This document shows, in pieces, positions 1 to 12,000 of a stretch of 64,000 nucleotides of DNA. Position 1 is the first letter of the stretch. Each line of letters opens with the position of its first letter. The notes under the pieces are model-generated. The model saw nothing but the letters and a program-made list of their open reading frames with translations, did not search any database and had not been told where the DNA came from. Position numbers and translations under genes: made by a program. Source of the DNA: Cryptomeria japonica (taxonomy: Eukaryota; Streptophyta; Pinopsida; Cupressales; Cupressaceae). Where the stretch lies: positions 136,218,897 to 136,282,896 of the forward strand of contig NC_081407.1 of the NCBI RefSeq assembly GCF_030272615.1, read 5' to 3'.

Positions 1-2
1 TA

Positions 3-1529
3 GTTGCAGATGCCTTGAGTAGGAGATGTCATGAGGTTTACACCATATCCATGGGCACAGACTTGAGGGACCGTATACTTCGGCACTTGTCAGAGGATGG
101 ATGGTATGCAGAGGTTTGTCAGGTGTTACGTTCTCAGGTCACACTAGAAGGGAAATATGTGGATTATTTTTTGGAGTCCGATGGACTGTTACGCCATAGA
201 GGGCGCATTCATGTGCCTTCCTCCGGAGGGTTGTGAGAGTTCATTGTCTCGGAAGCTCATAGAGCTCCTTATGCTGTGCATCCCGGGGTTAAGAAGTTGC
301 ATGCAGACTTGAGGCAGTTGTATCATTGGCCGGGAATGCGGCAGCTCATTGTTGAGATAGTAGCTCGGTGTCTCGAGTGTCAGAGGGTAAAGGCGGAGCA
401 CCGCCATCTAGGTGGGTTGCTTCAGTCTCATGCTATACCAGAGTGGAAGTGGGATACTATATCCATGGATTTCATCGTTGGTCTCCCTATGTCTTCTCGT
501 CGCCATGATGCTATCTTGGTGACAGTTGACAAGCTGACCAAAGTAGCTCACTTTTCACCAGTCCGTACTACATTCACAGCTTCTGCGGTAGCACAGGTGT
601 TCTTGCGAGACATTGTTAGACTTCATGGCGTACCCCGCAAGATTATTTCTGACAGGGATTCTCTTTTCACTTCTACTTTTTGGAAGTCATTACAGGCAGC
701 TATGGGCACAAAGCTCAATTTCAGTACAGCTTATCACCCGGAGACAGATGGTCAGACAGAGAGAGTCAATCAGGTGTTAGAGGATATGCTTCGTATGTAC
801 GTCATGGATCATCAGACCCGGTGGGAGGAGTATCTTCCCTTAGTGGAGTTTGCCTATAACAATGGGCATCACACTTCTTTGGGGATGCCACCCTACCAGG
901 CATTATACGGCAGGCCTTGCAGGACGCCCTTGAGCTGGGATCGCATAGAGGATAGAGTTGCTATTGGTCCTGAGTTAGTTCGAGATATGGAACAGCAGGT
1001 GGATTTGATTAGGCAGTGTCTCAGAGAGGCTCAGGATAGACAGAAGAAGTATGCCGATGCAAAGAGGATTGATCGTAGTTACTTGGTTGGAGACAGAGTT
1101 TTCTTGAGAGTGCGACCGCATAAGAGTCCGATCCGTTATGAAAAGGGTTCTAAGGTCGCACCTCGCTTTGTAGGACCTTTTGAGATTCTGGAGAGGATAG
1201 GCCCAGTTGCCTACCGTTTAGCCTTGCCACCTAGCCTGTCACGCATCCACGATGTGTTTCATGTTTCAGTTTTGAGAAAATATATCTATGATGAGTCTCA
1301 CATTTTAGATTGGGATGCCTTGCAGGTGGAGTCAGACGGGCAGCTAGCTTTGGAGCCCATTCGCATTTTGGCACGCCGGACATTGGCCCTTCGAGGTCAA
1401 GAGCTGGACCAGGTTAGGGTCCAGTGGGATTGTTATGATGAGGTTACGACTTCATGGGAGGACGCAGCACGTATGAGATCAGAGTACCCTCACCTCTTTG
1501 ATGAACTCCAGGAGGAAGTTCATGCCTAG
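3..1529 (+). pseudogene. Ty3/gypsy chromovirus Pol 3' part (RNase H tail, integrase, chromodomain)
   Basis: This is the end of a gypsy polyprotein whose 5' part lies outside the window. It opens with the RNase H terminus (VADALSRR). An integrase follows, with the HHCC zinc region (HPGVKKLHADLRQLYHWPGM, then CLEC) and a D,D35E core: D in SMDF, D in ISDRD, E in GQTERVN. A chromodomain-like tail comes last (EPIRILARR...VQWDCYDEVTTSWE), so this is a chromovirus of Tekay/Del type; the sub-lineage is inference. One in-frame TGA at 234-236 (GGG TTG TGA GAG) interrupts it, probably a CGA decay product; the rest is open to a TAG at 1527-1529. Without that stop the integrase looks intact, so this is one of the better preserved gypsy frames here. 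The PPT and LTR follow directly. Confidence 0.93.
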
Positions 1530-1539
1530 AGGGGGAGGA
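1528..1539 (+). promoter_or_regulatory. Polypurine tract of the chromovirus
   Basis: The purine run AGAGGGGGAGGA lies between the pol stop codon and the TGTGAGG start of the LTR, where the plus-strand primer of a gypsy element is expected. It fixes the LTR start at 1540. Confidence 0.8.
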
Positions 1540-4051
1540 TGTGAGGCCTCACCTCGACTCAGTTTGACATTCAGTGGATTTTATATTTTAGACTACTATG
1601 GATACTTTGTTTTGATGTATTTTGAGACTTAGAACTTATATGATTTCAGGATATTCGATAACATTGCCATGATTTGATGTTTTACTTACATGCTTTATGA
1701 GATAGAACAATACATGATTATTAGATAGAATGATATTGCAATGATAGATGTCGTTAATGAATTTGCAGGACTTTACTTTAAATATAGAACTATGATGTAT
1801 GTTTAGTTTATGTGAATTGGGATGAAAATTGTTTATGTGAATTTGCTTGACAAAAGATGTATTCAATCTGTGCAGATGAAAATTGTATGCAAGTAATGAT
1901 GTGCATTGTTGTATTATTGAATTATATTTTATATGAATATTTGGGAGTACTAATGTGTAAATTGAGATGCGCAGGAAATTTACCATGTGACCATGGAAAA
2001 TTACGGAGAATCAAACCTAGACTTATGTATGTTCGTAAAGCCAGGGTTTGTCTATTTGGAGAGACAACACCCCGTTTGTGTTGTATTTTATTTGTATCAG
2101 TATATGCTGCATGTGTGTTATGTGTTATTTAAATTTATTGTGTAAAAACCTCAAGAGACAATTTCATGTTTATTTTTGTAAAAGTATTTTATTAGTGTCA
2201 CTTGACACATGTGTGGATTTAAATTTAAATATTTTATCTTGTCTCTTGATGGGAAAGTGTTAATTATTATTAATTTTAAATAAAATAATGTGTTGTCAAA
2301 AAGATATTTTGAGAATATAATATTTGGAGTGGTCAACTTATGTTTGACCCGAAAATAAACTTCAGAGGGGTTTAAAATGGGTTAAATGAACACCTAGGGG
2401 TAGTTTATTAGGGTTTCCTGAAGCCCATAAGGTATACCCAGGGGTTAGGGGTAATTTTAGGCAAGTTTCTACTTTATAATGATCTTTTTAACGCTTTAAA
2501 AATTGGCTTTTTTGGGTTGAGCGAAAATGGAAAATTGAAGTGAAATCAAATCAAGATTTTTCCCTCTTGGAAGGAAAGTCTTTTTGCATTTTTGCTTTCT
2601 TCCTTCTTTTTGTTGATTTTTTTTTTAGAATCCTGTGAGAGCTCAGAGAGTGAGCTTCTTAAGGAAGATTTTTGGGAATAGCTGGTTAATCACCCACTCT
2701 CCATTTTTGGAGACAGAAGAAAATTTGGAAGAAAAATAATGTTATGGGATAAAGAAATTGATTAAGGAAAATAAAGAATTGTGGATTGGGCAGCTCTTCT
2801 TCAGATATCATTATAACCTTTGGGCAGATTAAGGTTGGTTTCATTTTTACTTTTAATGTCTTGTTCTTGTTTATTTCTGAAGGATGTTGAATAAGAAAAT
2901 CTGTATTCTTGAAAATGAATGTTTGAAAATCTTTTGGTTTTGTTTTATGAATGAATGTGTTTTGGGAGTTTTCTCAAGATCTCTCTTTCTCTTGGGAGAG
3001 AAGAGGATCTTGAGGGTGGTAGCAGTGACAGCCCTCGAGTGAGAGACTCTCTTTAGAGAGCGGACACAAGGGATCTTTGTGTGACCCTTGCTGCATGGCT
3101 TGTTTGTGCAATGGGGGTCATAAGGAGGGTTATAAGGCTAGAATGACTTTGGGGGGCATAAGGAATTTATGGGGTTGAGATTTTGATATGTTATTTGTGC
3201 CATGAGGTGGCTTCTTGTTATTACATACTTGCAGATTCTCCTCAGGGTATTTGGTCCACTACCACCCTTTGAAAATGTTCACCACCAGAGTGTGGTGCTG
3301 TGAAAGCCAGGTTGGGAATGTGTCTGGGATATTTGTATGTTTTGTGTTTCTTTGTGTTTGCCTGTTTGTACCCGTCTAGGAATTGGTTCTCCGAGCTCGG
3401 GGGTGGCTACCAGTTAGCCTAGGCTGGGAGGTGAGCACTCCGTGGTCAGTTTTGTGTTTTCTATTATGCAGGAAATCCTGAGCAAAGAGGATAGAAATTC
3501 ATGAAAGTTATTCAGAAGATGGAATTTGAAGATATTTGAATTCAGTTGCAGATGTTGTTTTAAAGTTGTTGTGAATAAATGCCTCATTCAAAAGAAAGGA
3601 GAAGCAAGTTGTAATTTTGTAATAATAGATTTGAAGTCTTATTGTTGTGACTGTTCAGAGAAAACATTGCTGTAAATTTGGTAGTATATATTGGAGATGT
3701 TTTAAAGAAAGAGAAAAGGCTTGATTTTACTCCTAGAATAATTGAAAAAGAAAAGTAAATTAGTGATGCATGCAAAGCTTCTTGTTTTATGAAAGAAATA
3801 AAAAGTCTGATTTCATTTAGATTTTTACCTATATTTTAATTGAGTCAAATTAGAAGTTTATTTAAGCTGAAAGCTTTATAAGTATTTTAGTTGGAAAGAA
3901 AAATTGTTTTATGTGAATAGTCTAATTAAAACAAATATTAATGGATTTCTTATTACAAAAAAAAAGGAAACGTATAATGTATCTTTGTGAAATACTATAA
4001 ATTGTATTTTTTGTTAAACATTGATTTAGAAGCTCGTTTTATAGATACACT

Positions 4052-4153
<102 letters not shown>

Positions 4154-4428
4154 ATTTAACTTAAGGTTATCTTTTCCTTTATTATATTAGCTTAAAAATT
4201 TGCATGTAATAATTCTCTTTTAAAATGTATATAAATTTTATTTGGAATTAAATTTATGTTTTTATCTATGCATGTTATTTTATGTAAATACCACATATAT
4301 ATATATATATATATATACATATATATAAATATATATACTTATATATTTATATTTATATATATATATATATATTATTAAATGTTATTGTTTTAAAAAAAAA
4401 TAATAATAAATTGGGGACCCCGCGGGCT

Positions 4429-4628
4429 CCACTGTGTGTTCACACAGTGGACGACCGCGCAGCGCCCACTGTGTGCACACACAGTGGAGCCGCTTGCGGC
4501 TCCCACTGTGTGGGCACATAGTGGACGGCCGCGGCCGCCACTGTGTGGCCACACAGTGGTGCCGCCAGCGGCGCCCACTGTGTGGGCACACAGTGGTGCC
4601 GTGGCGCCACTGTGCGCTCACACAGTGG
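4429..4628. repeat. Array of six 22-bp palindromes in the LTR
   Basis: Six units of the form CCACTGTGTG-nn-CACACAGTGG lie at 4429-4450, 4466-4487, 4503-4524, 4538-4559, 4575-4596 and 4607-4628. The starts are 37, 37, 35, 37 and 32 bases apart. Units 3 and 6 each carry a small mismatch. The GC-rich spacers are often self-complementary too, for example AGCCGCTTGCGGCT. The block is very GC- and CpG-rich in an AT-rich LTR and ends about 95 bases upstream of a TATA-like box. Its function is unknown. Confidence 0.92.
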
Positions 4629-4722
4629 TGCGCGCGGCCAGCCGCCACAAGAAACCTCCGCGACCTGCTAGTAAATATGGACATGGCCGCCGTAGAGCCT
4701 TCGGCCCGGCATGAATCTTCAC

Positions 4723-4775
4723 CTATAAAAAAAAAAGAGGAAATGGGTTAAACCCTAGCCCGATAGGGGCTAGGG
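4723..4775 (+). promoter_or_regulatory. Putative LTR core promoter and 5'-end stem-loop
   Basis: A TATA-like CTATAAAA at 4723-4730 is followed about 25 bases later by a perfect 9-bp stem, CCCTAGCCC (4753-4761) with GGGCTAGGG (4767-4775), around a 5-base loop. The spacing would put the hairpin at or near the 5' end of a transcript starting in this LTR. Promoter activity is inferred from motif spacing only. Confidence 0.4.
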
Positions 4776-5431
4776 AAGTTTAGTTTTTAAAATATAAAAA
4801 AAAATAATATGTATTTTGGGTTTAGGTAATGGTTAAATAAGAATTTAGAACCCTAATTAGGGTTGAGGAATTAAGAGATGATATTTAGAAAGTTGCAATG
4901 GATTTAGGAGGTTAGGATTAAAATATTGGTATATAAGTAGAATATATATATGTAAATATATATGTTTTCATATATATATGTATATATATGTATGTTTTTT
5001 GAGCTTTATTAATTTAAGAAATTAAATTATTGATATACAAAATATATGCATAATCTATATGTATATATGTGCATTTTATATGTACACAATATTGATTTGG
5101 AAAAAAAAAATTGTAAAGAAGAAATTAATTAAATTGCTAAGACTATATAGACATAGTGGGAAATAAATTAAAATATCTCTCCTAATACTTTTAGTTTGTT
5201 TAATATAATAGAGCTATTAACTAAATATCTTTTGGAGATAGAATCTAAACCAGTAGGTTTTCCCGCAATTAAAATATAACTTTTTAGCGAAGCTTAGTTC
5301 GTTCGAAATTAGTCAGAATTTAATAACGAAATTTTCTTTAACGCTTGTCGCAAGAGTGTGCTTGTTAATTAAATTAGTATCTTTTAAAAAAAAAATTTGT
5401 TCCGTTTTGCCCTAAATTTTTGGGCATGACA

Positions 5432-5820
5432 GCCATGCTCTCCCAAGCGATCTCCCTCTCGATGATGTCCAGACCATCTGCATCACACTCAAATAGCCTG
5501 CATAATGCATCTCTCCCAGTCACTGGGTCATACTCTATCATCTCCCCATGTATCGAAATGCGGAGGATGCGCCATACATCCTCTAGAGTCACTGTTGCCT
5601 CGCCAGTCGCCAAATGGAATGAGGAGGTCTCTGAATGCCATCGCTCTGCCAATGCGGTAAGCAATCCTATGTTTGCCCTAATCTCGGGCATGTATGTGAT
5701 GTAATATATGCCAAGTCCTACTAATGTGTCTCTGTCCGTGCTCCTGAGTCTATGTCGTAGCATGAAATAGTTTGGTCGATTCTCCCGTGTGATCAACGGA
5801 TACTGTCGACTCTGCATCAC
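5432..5820 (-). pseudogene. Plant mobile domain (PMD-like) fragment, copy 1
   Basis: The minus-strand frame from 5820 down to 5432 encodes about 130 residues that resemble the plant mobile domain (aminotransferase-like PMD): an ERWHSET..FHL..GEATVTLEDVWRIL core, then HGEMIEYDP and ALCRLF. This core is typical of PMD proteins of the MAIN/MAIL type and of PMD copies carried by transposons. The chromovirus LTR inserted at 5431/5432 cuts it after EIAWESMA, so the C-terminal part is missing here. The same domain occurs at 14325-19930 inside the Tat element L (shared NIGLLT..LAERWHSET). This copy is therefore probably the antisense PMD region of another, older Tat-type element rather than a host gene. 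Confidence 0.7.
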
Positions 5821-6611
5821 AATTGGGGCATTTTTTTGTCAGTTTTAGGGTTTGCTCCTACGGGCTACATTTCCTTGTTTTATGGCCAAATTAGGGTGTA
5901 ATTTATCTATTTTACCCTATCCTACCCTTGTCCCCCCTTTTCAGGTCCTTTGCATGCAGTTTTGAACCTAAATTGAGTCTTACATGCACAATTGCGCTTG
6001 TGTCTTGCCTCTTGCACCTATGTCTTGACTCTTGTTCCTGTGTACCCTTACACTAGCACAGAATACCTGACACAAGTGCAAGATTCTCTCTACACAAGCG
6101 CAAAAGTCAGTTTCTGCATCCCTTGTGGGCCCCGCAATGTCCTGCAAGCAATCAAAAGTCACGAAATTGAAAACATGGGTTTTTGAGATCCATACCGCGG
6201 CTCCTGCATCGTTCGGTCGTCTGAATGTGTGTACACATTCTCCAAGGTGATCTGCCATTGGAATGTTCACCATCTCTCTGCAAGTGTCCTTATCTAGAGC
6301 AACAAATCCTCCTCTTTAGCTAGTGCAAATGAGCAATTTTCCACCTCTTGGTCTCATTTATAGCTCTTTGTCATTGCATAGATGGACGTGCATCCTCTCC
6401 ATCTTATTTTGGTCATGGTCTTGTGCATCTTAAATCGCTTGTCCTTCATGTATCCGATCTCTGATTGTCAGTCCGTTCGATCCTATCATTTCTTATCGAT
6501 CAATTGGCCTCTTTTCTACATGTTTCCGGCCAATTCCTCGAGGGGGCATGCATATGTCATTGTCAGTTGTCAGGGGCATTTTCATTATTGTTCTTTGAAG
6601 ATCCAATAGCC
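5821..6611 (-). other. Upstream flank of PMD copy 1, probable Tat-element remnant
   Basis: No convincing coding region. On the minus strand it carries patches resembling the sequence between the 3' LTR and the PMD ORF of element L (13384-13700), such as GCCCCCTCGAG and CGATAAGAAA. It probably belongs to the same arrangement (LTR, spacer, antisense PMD) in a diverged family. Short open frames here, for example about 5980-6273, look like chance. Confidence 0.4.
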
Positions 6612-8064
6612 AACAAGATGAGAGGGGGGGGTGAATCATACAAACTTAATCATCCAAAAAACATCAGATTCAACCTTGGTAACACATATATCAGTCATAT
6701 AACCAAAAACTGTCAAACATGCAAACTCAAAAGCATATGAACAATATAAACTTGATAACACTAGATTTAACATGGAAACCCAAATAGGGAAAAACCACTA
6801 TGGGATTTTGGACCCACTAAGAAATATACTCTTCTAGAGTATGCTCGGTTAAAAGCAAATCCTGTTAAAGATTACAAACACATTGCTAGATGTGACCCAG
6901 TTAAGGGATTTCCCTCAAATCTCTTAGGATCTTCAGTTTGTTAGAAGTGACCTTGTCAAAGGATTTCAAACACTCAATCAGAATGTCACCTTGCTAGAGG
7001 ATTTACTTATAAGACCGTTAAGTCCACTCGGTTAAGAGATTTCCTATCAATTTCACAAAATAACAGTAATAAAAATCTATCTGCAACTTCACATCTAAAA
7101 TGCTAAAGCAGATTCCTATTTGTTCAATACAATCTAGACATAGAACTAATCTTGTCTATCTGTTGGGCATCAATACTCTGTTATTCTAATAGGTCTTCAA
7201 GCTTCTGTGCTCGGTAATCACTATGTAGCATCCCTGTGCATACACTTGCCCGCATGCATTGTTTATCAACAGTTTCCTATTTATAAACAATCTTCTAACC
7301 GCTTAATCTCATTGATCACATTTCCCATGATCAATCATAGCCATTAGATCTTCAATCTTGTCTAGGTTCAATGTATCTTTCAATCTGAAAATGTTTTACC
7401 CCACCTTGGAACTTGCGTATTCACCTTGGAACTTGTGTTAGGGTAATGCGGTTCAATCTAAGCTGAAGATCTTCTTGCCAACTTTCCATTGCCTTAGATT
7501 TGTTAACAAACTTACTTCCATGGCTTACCAATCATTGATCCGCTCCAGCTCATCAGCATCATTCATTAAATATCATATGTAAACATTTAATGCATTCTAT
7601 TATAGCTCGGTTACAACTCGGTGAATACTAAACTTCACTCGGTAGACATTCTGGCTTCATTAACCAATAGCGATAACCTTAGGGTTTACGGACTAGGGTC
7701 CTCAAGGTTTACCGACTAGGTTCTTTTCTTGATAACATAGTATAGTATTAACCTTTACATTTTACAACATATGTATGATGTTAAAACAATATAAAACATC
7801 AAGATCTCATCATTGTCTAACTCGGTAGAGTTGCCTATTGAATAACTTATCCCCTTATTCATCATATTCTTTCCTATGTCTTTACCGACTTCTTTATAAT
7901 CTTCATATCATACTTCTCAAGATATGGCAACATCATACTGAATTAGAAAATCAATTTCTTGACATCAATGACAAAATAATAATATCAAGATAGTAAAACA
8001 TCTTTAATCAATTATGTCCATAATCATCAACAACCTTCTCAATATCCTTATTGAAATGTCAACA
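6612..8064 (-). mobile_element. Copia-type LTR-like repeat, copy 1 (inverted relative to 62589)
   Basis: On the minus strand it begins TGTTGACATTTCAATAAGG at 8064 and runs to a C-rich CACCCCCCCCTCTC end near 6615. It matches the reverse complement of 62589-64000 over its whole visible length, including the TTTTTCCCTATTTGGGTTTCCATG block. There are no coding frames, as expected of an LTR. The C-rich 3' end resembles that of the solo LTR ending at 52084. I could not find a convincing TSD, so it may be a truncated element rather than a clean solo LTR; the left edge is uncertain by about 15 bases. Confidence 0.65.
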
Positions 8065-8620
8065 ATCTTTCATTGTCCATTATAATGCAATATTGCCAAC
8101 AGTTCATTCCATTGGTATTATGTTGGATTGTTATTCCACCTTTGTTAATCCTTTTGATAGGTACCCTTAGTTTCTATTTCAATGGAGCTATGACAATATA
8201 GCAATATAGGAACAATTTATTCTGTCCGTATCACACAAAACTATTACTCTGCCTTTGTCATCTATTCCAATGAGTGGCTACTTGTAAGTCCTTGTCAGTG
8301 AGTTATTCATATTCATCAATCATCATCCGAGAGACTGTTCTCTATTGTGATTGTGCTTCATTTTCTCCCGCATATTCTTCTTCAGATGAATCATCCATTT
8401 CTTGCAACCTTTTATTTTTTTTTCTAATCCTTCATGAAATTGGAAATGTGTGAACAATGGGTCTTGGATACATATAGTTCAAAGGTTTCTAATGAAAGAT
8501 AATAAGATCATTGGTAGTGGGATGTTAGGTTTTCAGGTACATGAATTACAAATTAAGGTCGTATACCATGGTAATTAACTAATTATACGTCATTTGTGAA
8601 TTTTTATTTTTTTTATACAG
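8065..8620. other. Flank/intron upstream of transposase-like exon A
   Basis: No supported gene. The last 15 bases are a pyrimidine-rich tract ending in CAG at 8620, a good splice acceptor. The rest may hold upstream intron or exon remnants of the transposase-like gene. A short acidic frame on the minus strand near 8390 could not be tied to any family. Confidence 0.35.
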
Positions 8621-8823
8621 TTGGTCGAGAGTGGGATGGAGTATATTTGTACATCACAAACAATCTTGATTGGATGATGATATGGATTGAACGATGTCAA
8701 CAATATGGTCACACATTAACATGGGAAGGTGTGGCTTCATTGGTTAAAGAAGCTCATCCTAATGGAGATTCCAATGTTACACCAAGGGAAATTGATTTAA
8801 CATATGGTTTAAGAGATAAACAG
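8621..8823 (+). pseudogene. Transposase-like gene, exon A
   Basis: An open stretch of 203 bases is bounded by a polypyrimidine-CAG acceptor (8620) and a GTACGT donor (8824). It encodes about 67 residues with EWDGVYLYITNNLDWMMIWI and TYGLRDKQ and ends on a complete codon. I do not recognise a domain with certainty. The link to exon B rests on structure: removing the TSD-bounded stack (8959-52089) leaves a 156-base intron with consensus ends, and exon B opens in the same phase. It therefore probably belongs to a CACTA-type transposase gene, but it could be part of another transposon gene. Further upstream exons were not found. Confidence 0.5.
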
Positions 8824-8958
8824 GTACGTATAGATATATTAATCACCCATATTATTTAATTATTTTCAATTATATTGATGTATATGTTGAATTTTTTTTT
8901 CTGTGCATACATTCAACCAAGAATAAATATGTTTATCAACTGATGATGCAATAGTTTT

Positions 8959-9043
8959 TGTTGGCATTATGGATGAATTCATTATGTGTTGCATTGAAGT
9001 TTTGTTATTGATGTCAACACTAGCTGATATGGATGGTTACCGG
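8959..9043 (+). mobile_element. Solo copia-type LTR, 5' part
   Basis: It begins TGTTGGCATT after the TSD GTTTT (8954-8958). It is cut at ACCGG (9039-9043) by the LARD-like element and resumes at 50908. The two parts together make an LTR of about 1.26 kb with no internal region, so it is a solo LTR. Confidence 0.85.
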
Positions 9044-12000
9044 TGTTGTTCACCAAAAGTGATAACCCAAGTATACCTACAAATCTATCTATGAGATAGC
9101 CAATCTCAATCAATGAAACACCTCAGGGCTTGGACAACATGACAAGGATATGAATCCTTCTACTCTTCAGGCTCTACAAAACCTAGGTAGGTATACCTTT
9201 GATGCATTTAATTAGACCTATTACACACAAGACTGCATCAATCAAAAGTAGATGGATCTCAAAAGGTTCAAAAACTAAGAGATAACTGCAGATGGGCTAG
9301 ATCCACACTTGCAACTCAACATTTTGAATCATGAGATGGAGGGACACTTCCACATAACATAAAATATAAAAAGATATTCTAATTTTGGATTTTTAAATGG
9401 TGTTTTGACAACCTTTAACTATTACAAGAGACTAGTGCCTTATCCAGGCCACAGAGTCATGCATAAAACTGGATGAGAAATCATAGATGCAGGTTCTTTT
9501 CAACATTAAATTTTCATGTATCAATGCCTTACATTAATACAATCCTTTGCTTTGTCACAAAACCATACTTATATGTATATATCCAATATGCATTCAAAAT
9601 CATTAATGCTGGGTTATAGGATTTAAATCCTTCCTTGAAGAATACCCAAAAGACAACATTACACTCTTAGAGGAATCTAAAAGAGACAACTCAAATTATC
9701 CTTGATAATATGAAATTATATGAATCTGAGTACATTTTGGAGACAATTTCATGGAAAATTACACATGCCTTGCATATGTGTGAACCTGCAAACTGAAACT
9801 AAACCTACAGTAAAGACAACACTGAAAACATAGACAAACACACTGTCATTTGCATTGATAAAAGGATGCCATCACTGGAACCTGCAATTTCGGATTTCTC
9901 CCTTGGAGCAAATCTCTCAAAAACTAGAACCCCTACAACTGAGAAGAATTGGGAATAAAAAGGAGAGGGAAGAAAATCAAATCTGTAACTGAAAATATCA
10001 AATATCTTCTCTCTAACTGAATTTTGTTCCCGTGGATAATGCTTCCAAAATATCTAACATTTGTCAAAATTTACCTCATAATCGGATTCCTCACTCTGAG
10101 AGCTTTCCGAAAACATATAACACTTTATATTTTGGCCAAAATTTAGACCCTGGGCAAATTAATCTCCATTTGTGCTCAATCATTTAAATTTTTTAAATTT
10201 TAATATAGTCAAAACTATATCATTTATTCATTTTAAATTTGATTTTTGCCTCCATCTAGTCCTGACGCTTTTGCCATGTGGCACGGTCTGATTCACTGAT
10301 GGGGTCTACTGGGCGCCACCTGGGATGACACCTCATCACTACCACGTCATTGCCACTGGGCTACTTGCTTGTATGCCACTTCATCGCCATGTCATCGCCA
10401 CTAGACTGCCACCTGTGCGCCAATTGTGTGCCACATCATTGCCACCTCACCGGGACCTTCCTACTCGACATCTGACTGTACGCACCACCTGGCTTTAACA
10501 ACTTCACGGGGTTTAAACTATGCGCATCTTCCCTTCATGAAATAGCGTGCACCGTTGATCCATCTCGAACTTGCTCACGCGTTAACCGGCCTTCCTTTGC
10601 AAAATTTTGCTTGTCTGCCTCAACAAGCGTGCCTGTTTGGGGTCCACCTGGTCGCCATCCAATCAACTCCTCTATCAACTCGGGAAGCATGCTCACGCAT
10701 GGGCCCTCCTTGGGCACCCATAGGCACCATTCATCAAAAGCCTTTATGGCTTAGACATTATACATGCGTGGAGCTTTGCTTATAAACATTTAAAAATAAC
10801 ACTTCCCAGCCAATGTGGGATAATGTGTTTGCCTGAAACTGTGCATTTTGTGAAACTTTTAATGGCACCTTTCCTGGGGCTTTCATTTCCAAATGGGATC
10901 TGCTGAAAATTTAATAGCCACGTGAAGGAGAGTGTTGGCTTCACCTAGTAATTGTATTGGATGTTTTATGTGCCATTTTCATTGCTACCAATACATTTGG
11001 TTAAAAGTTTAAAAGCCTCCAAAACACCATGTTGCCCGCAGGAGGACTTGGCTTTGGGCCATGGAATTTACTTATACCTGCACATTGCATTTCCTTGAAA
11101 GTCTCCTTTTACTCTCCTACTATCCATGCAGAGGACTGGCAATTGCACTAACTAGTTTCTTTTAACTTTGCCCATCTACATGTCGCGTAGGGAAAAGGAT
11201 GCTGGCAATCGTTAGATTTGGGAGAAACAACCACCAATTGCATTGGCTATGAAGGGAGGATGCTGCTTATGGCATTTACTTTAGAAGATTTTAAATGCTG
11301 CCCCTTGGCAATCCACGCCACCTGCTGTAACTCAAACTCACCTATCACGTGGAGGAAAGAATGGGAGATCTTTTTGTTTAAACATTTTCTGCATTTTAAA
11401 ACCATATTACATGCCATGTGAGAGGGAAGGATACTGCTTCATAATTTCATTTGCTATGAAAATTTGCTTGAGTTTATATGCTTGATCTTTATTCATGCCT
11501 TCCTCATCACACACAGGGAGAATTGCTGGCAGTTTGTTTGTATTAGTCTTAAAAAGTTGCAATTGCATCTTTCACCTTCTATTCTTTTTGAAATTTCTGC
11601 TCTACGCCCACTTTCATGGTTGCCTTGATTATCATACATTGTGTGGGATTTTCTTTTTATGTTGTTTTGTTGAATCCTCTCCTTGGATTCAGTCTCCAGA
11701 CATCATTCACATATTTCCACCTTACTTTCCCAGCTTGTAAACAATTGACTCAAGTACTTTTAAAAGTTTGAAGACCCCATGTTGGCTACCAATTTGCATT
11801 TGGGTGTTTGCCATGAACTTTTAAAACGCCTTGGTTGTTTTGACTACAAGGGGCATTTTCATTTTTGCATTACTTTTTGGTGGGAAACATACAAGTGTTC
11901 TACTCCAATAATGGATGTCAATATTACTCTAAAAATGCTTAAAGGGCCATGTCGCCAATAAAATAATGATGCACAAACAAGAGCCAGGTCGGGCCCCAAA

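Noticed and set aside
4429-4628. CRISPR-like array
   Set aside because: The repeats are self-palindromic, the spacers are similar to each other, the locus is an LTR in a plant genome, and there are no cas genes.
4382-4751. Overlapping open frames on both strands through the GC-rich LTR block
   Set aside because: They arise from the palindromic tandem units and lack start context, domains or conservation; scored as a repeat.
5980-6273. Minus-strand frame of 97 codons upstream of PMD copy 1
   Set aside because: No similarity to the corresponding part of element L and no recognised motif; not reported as a gene.
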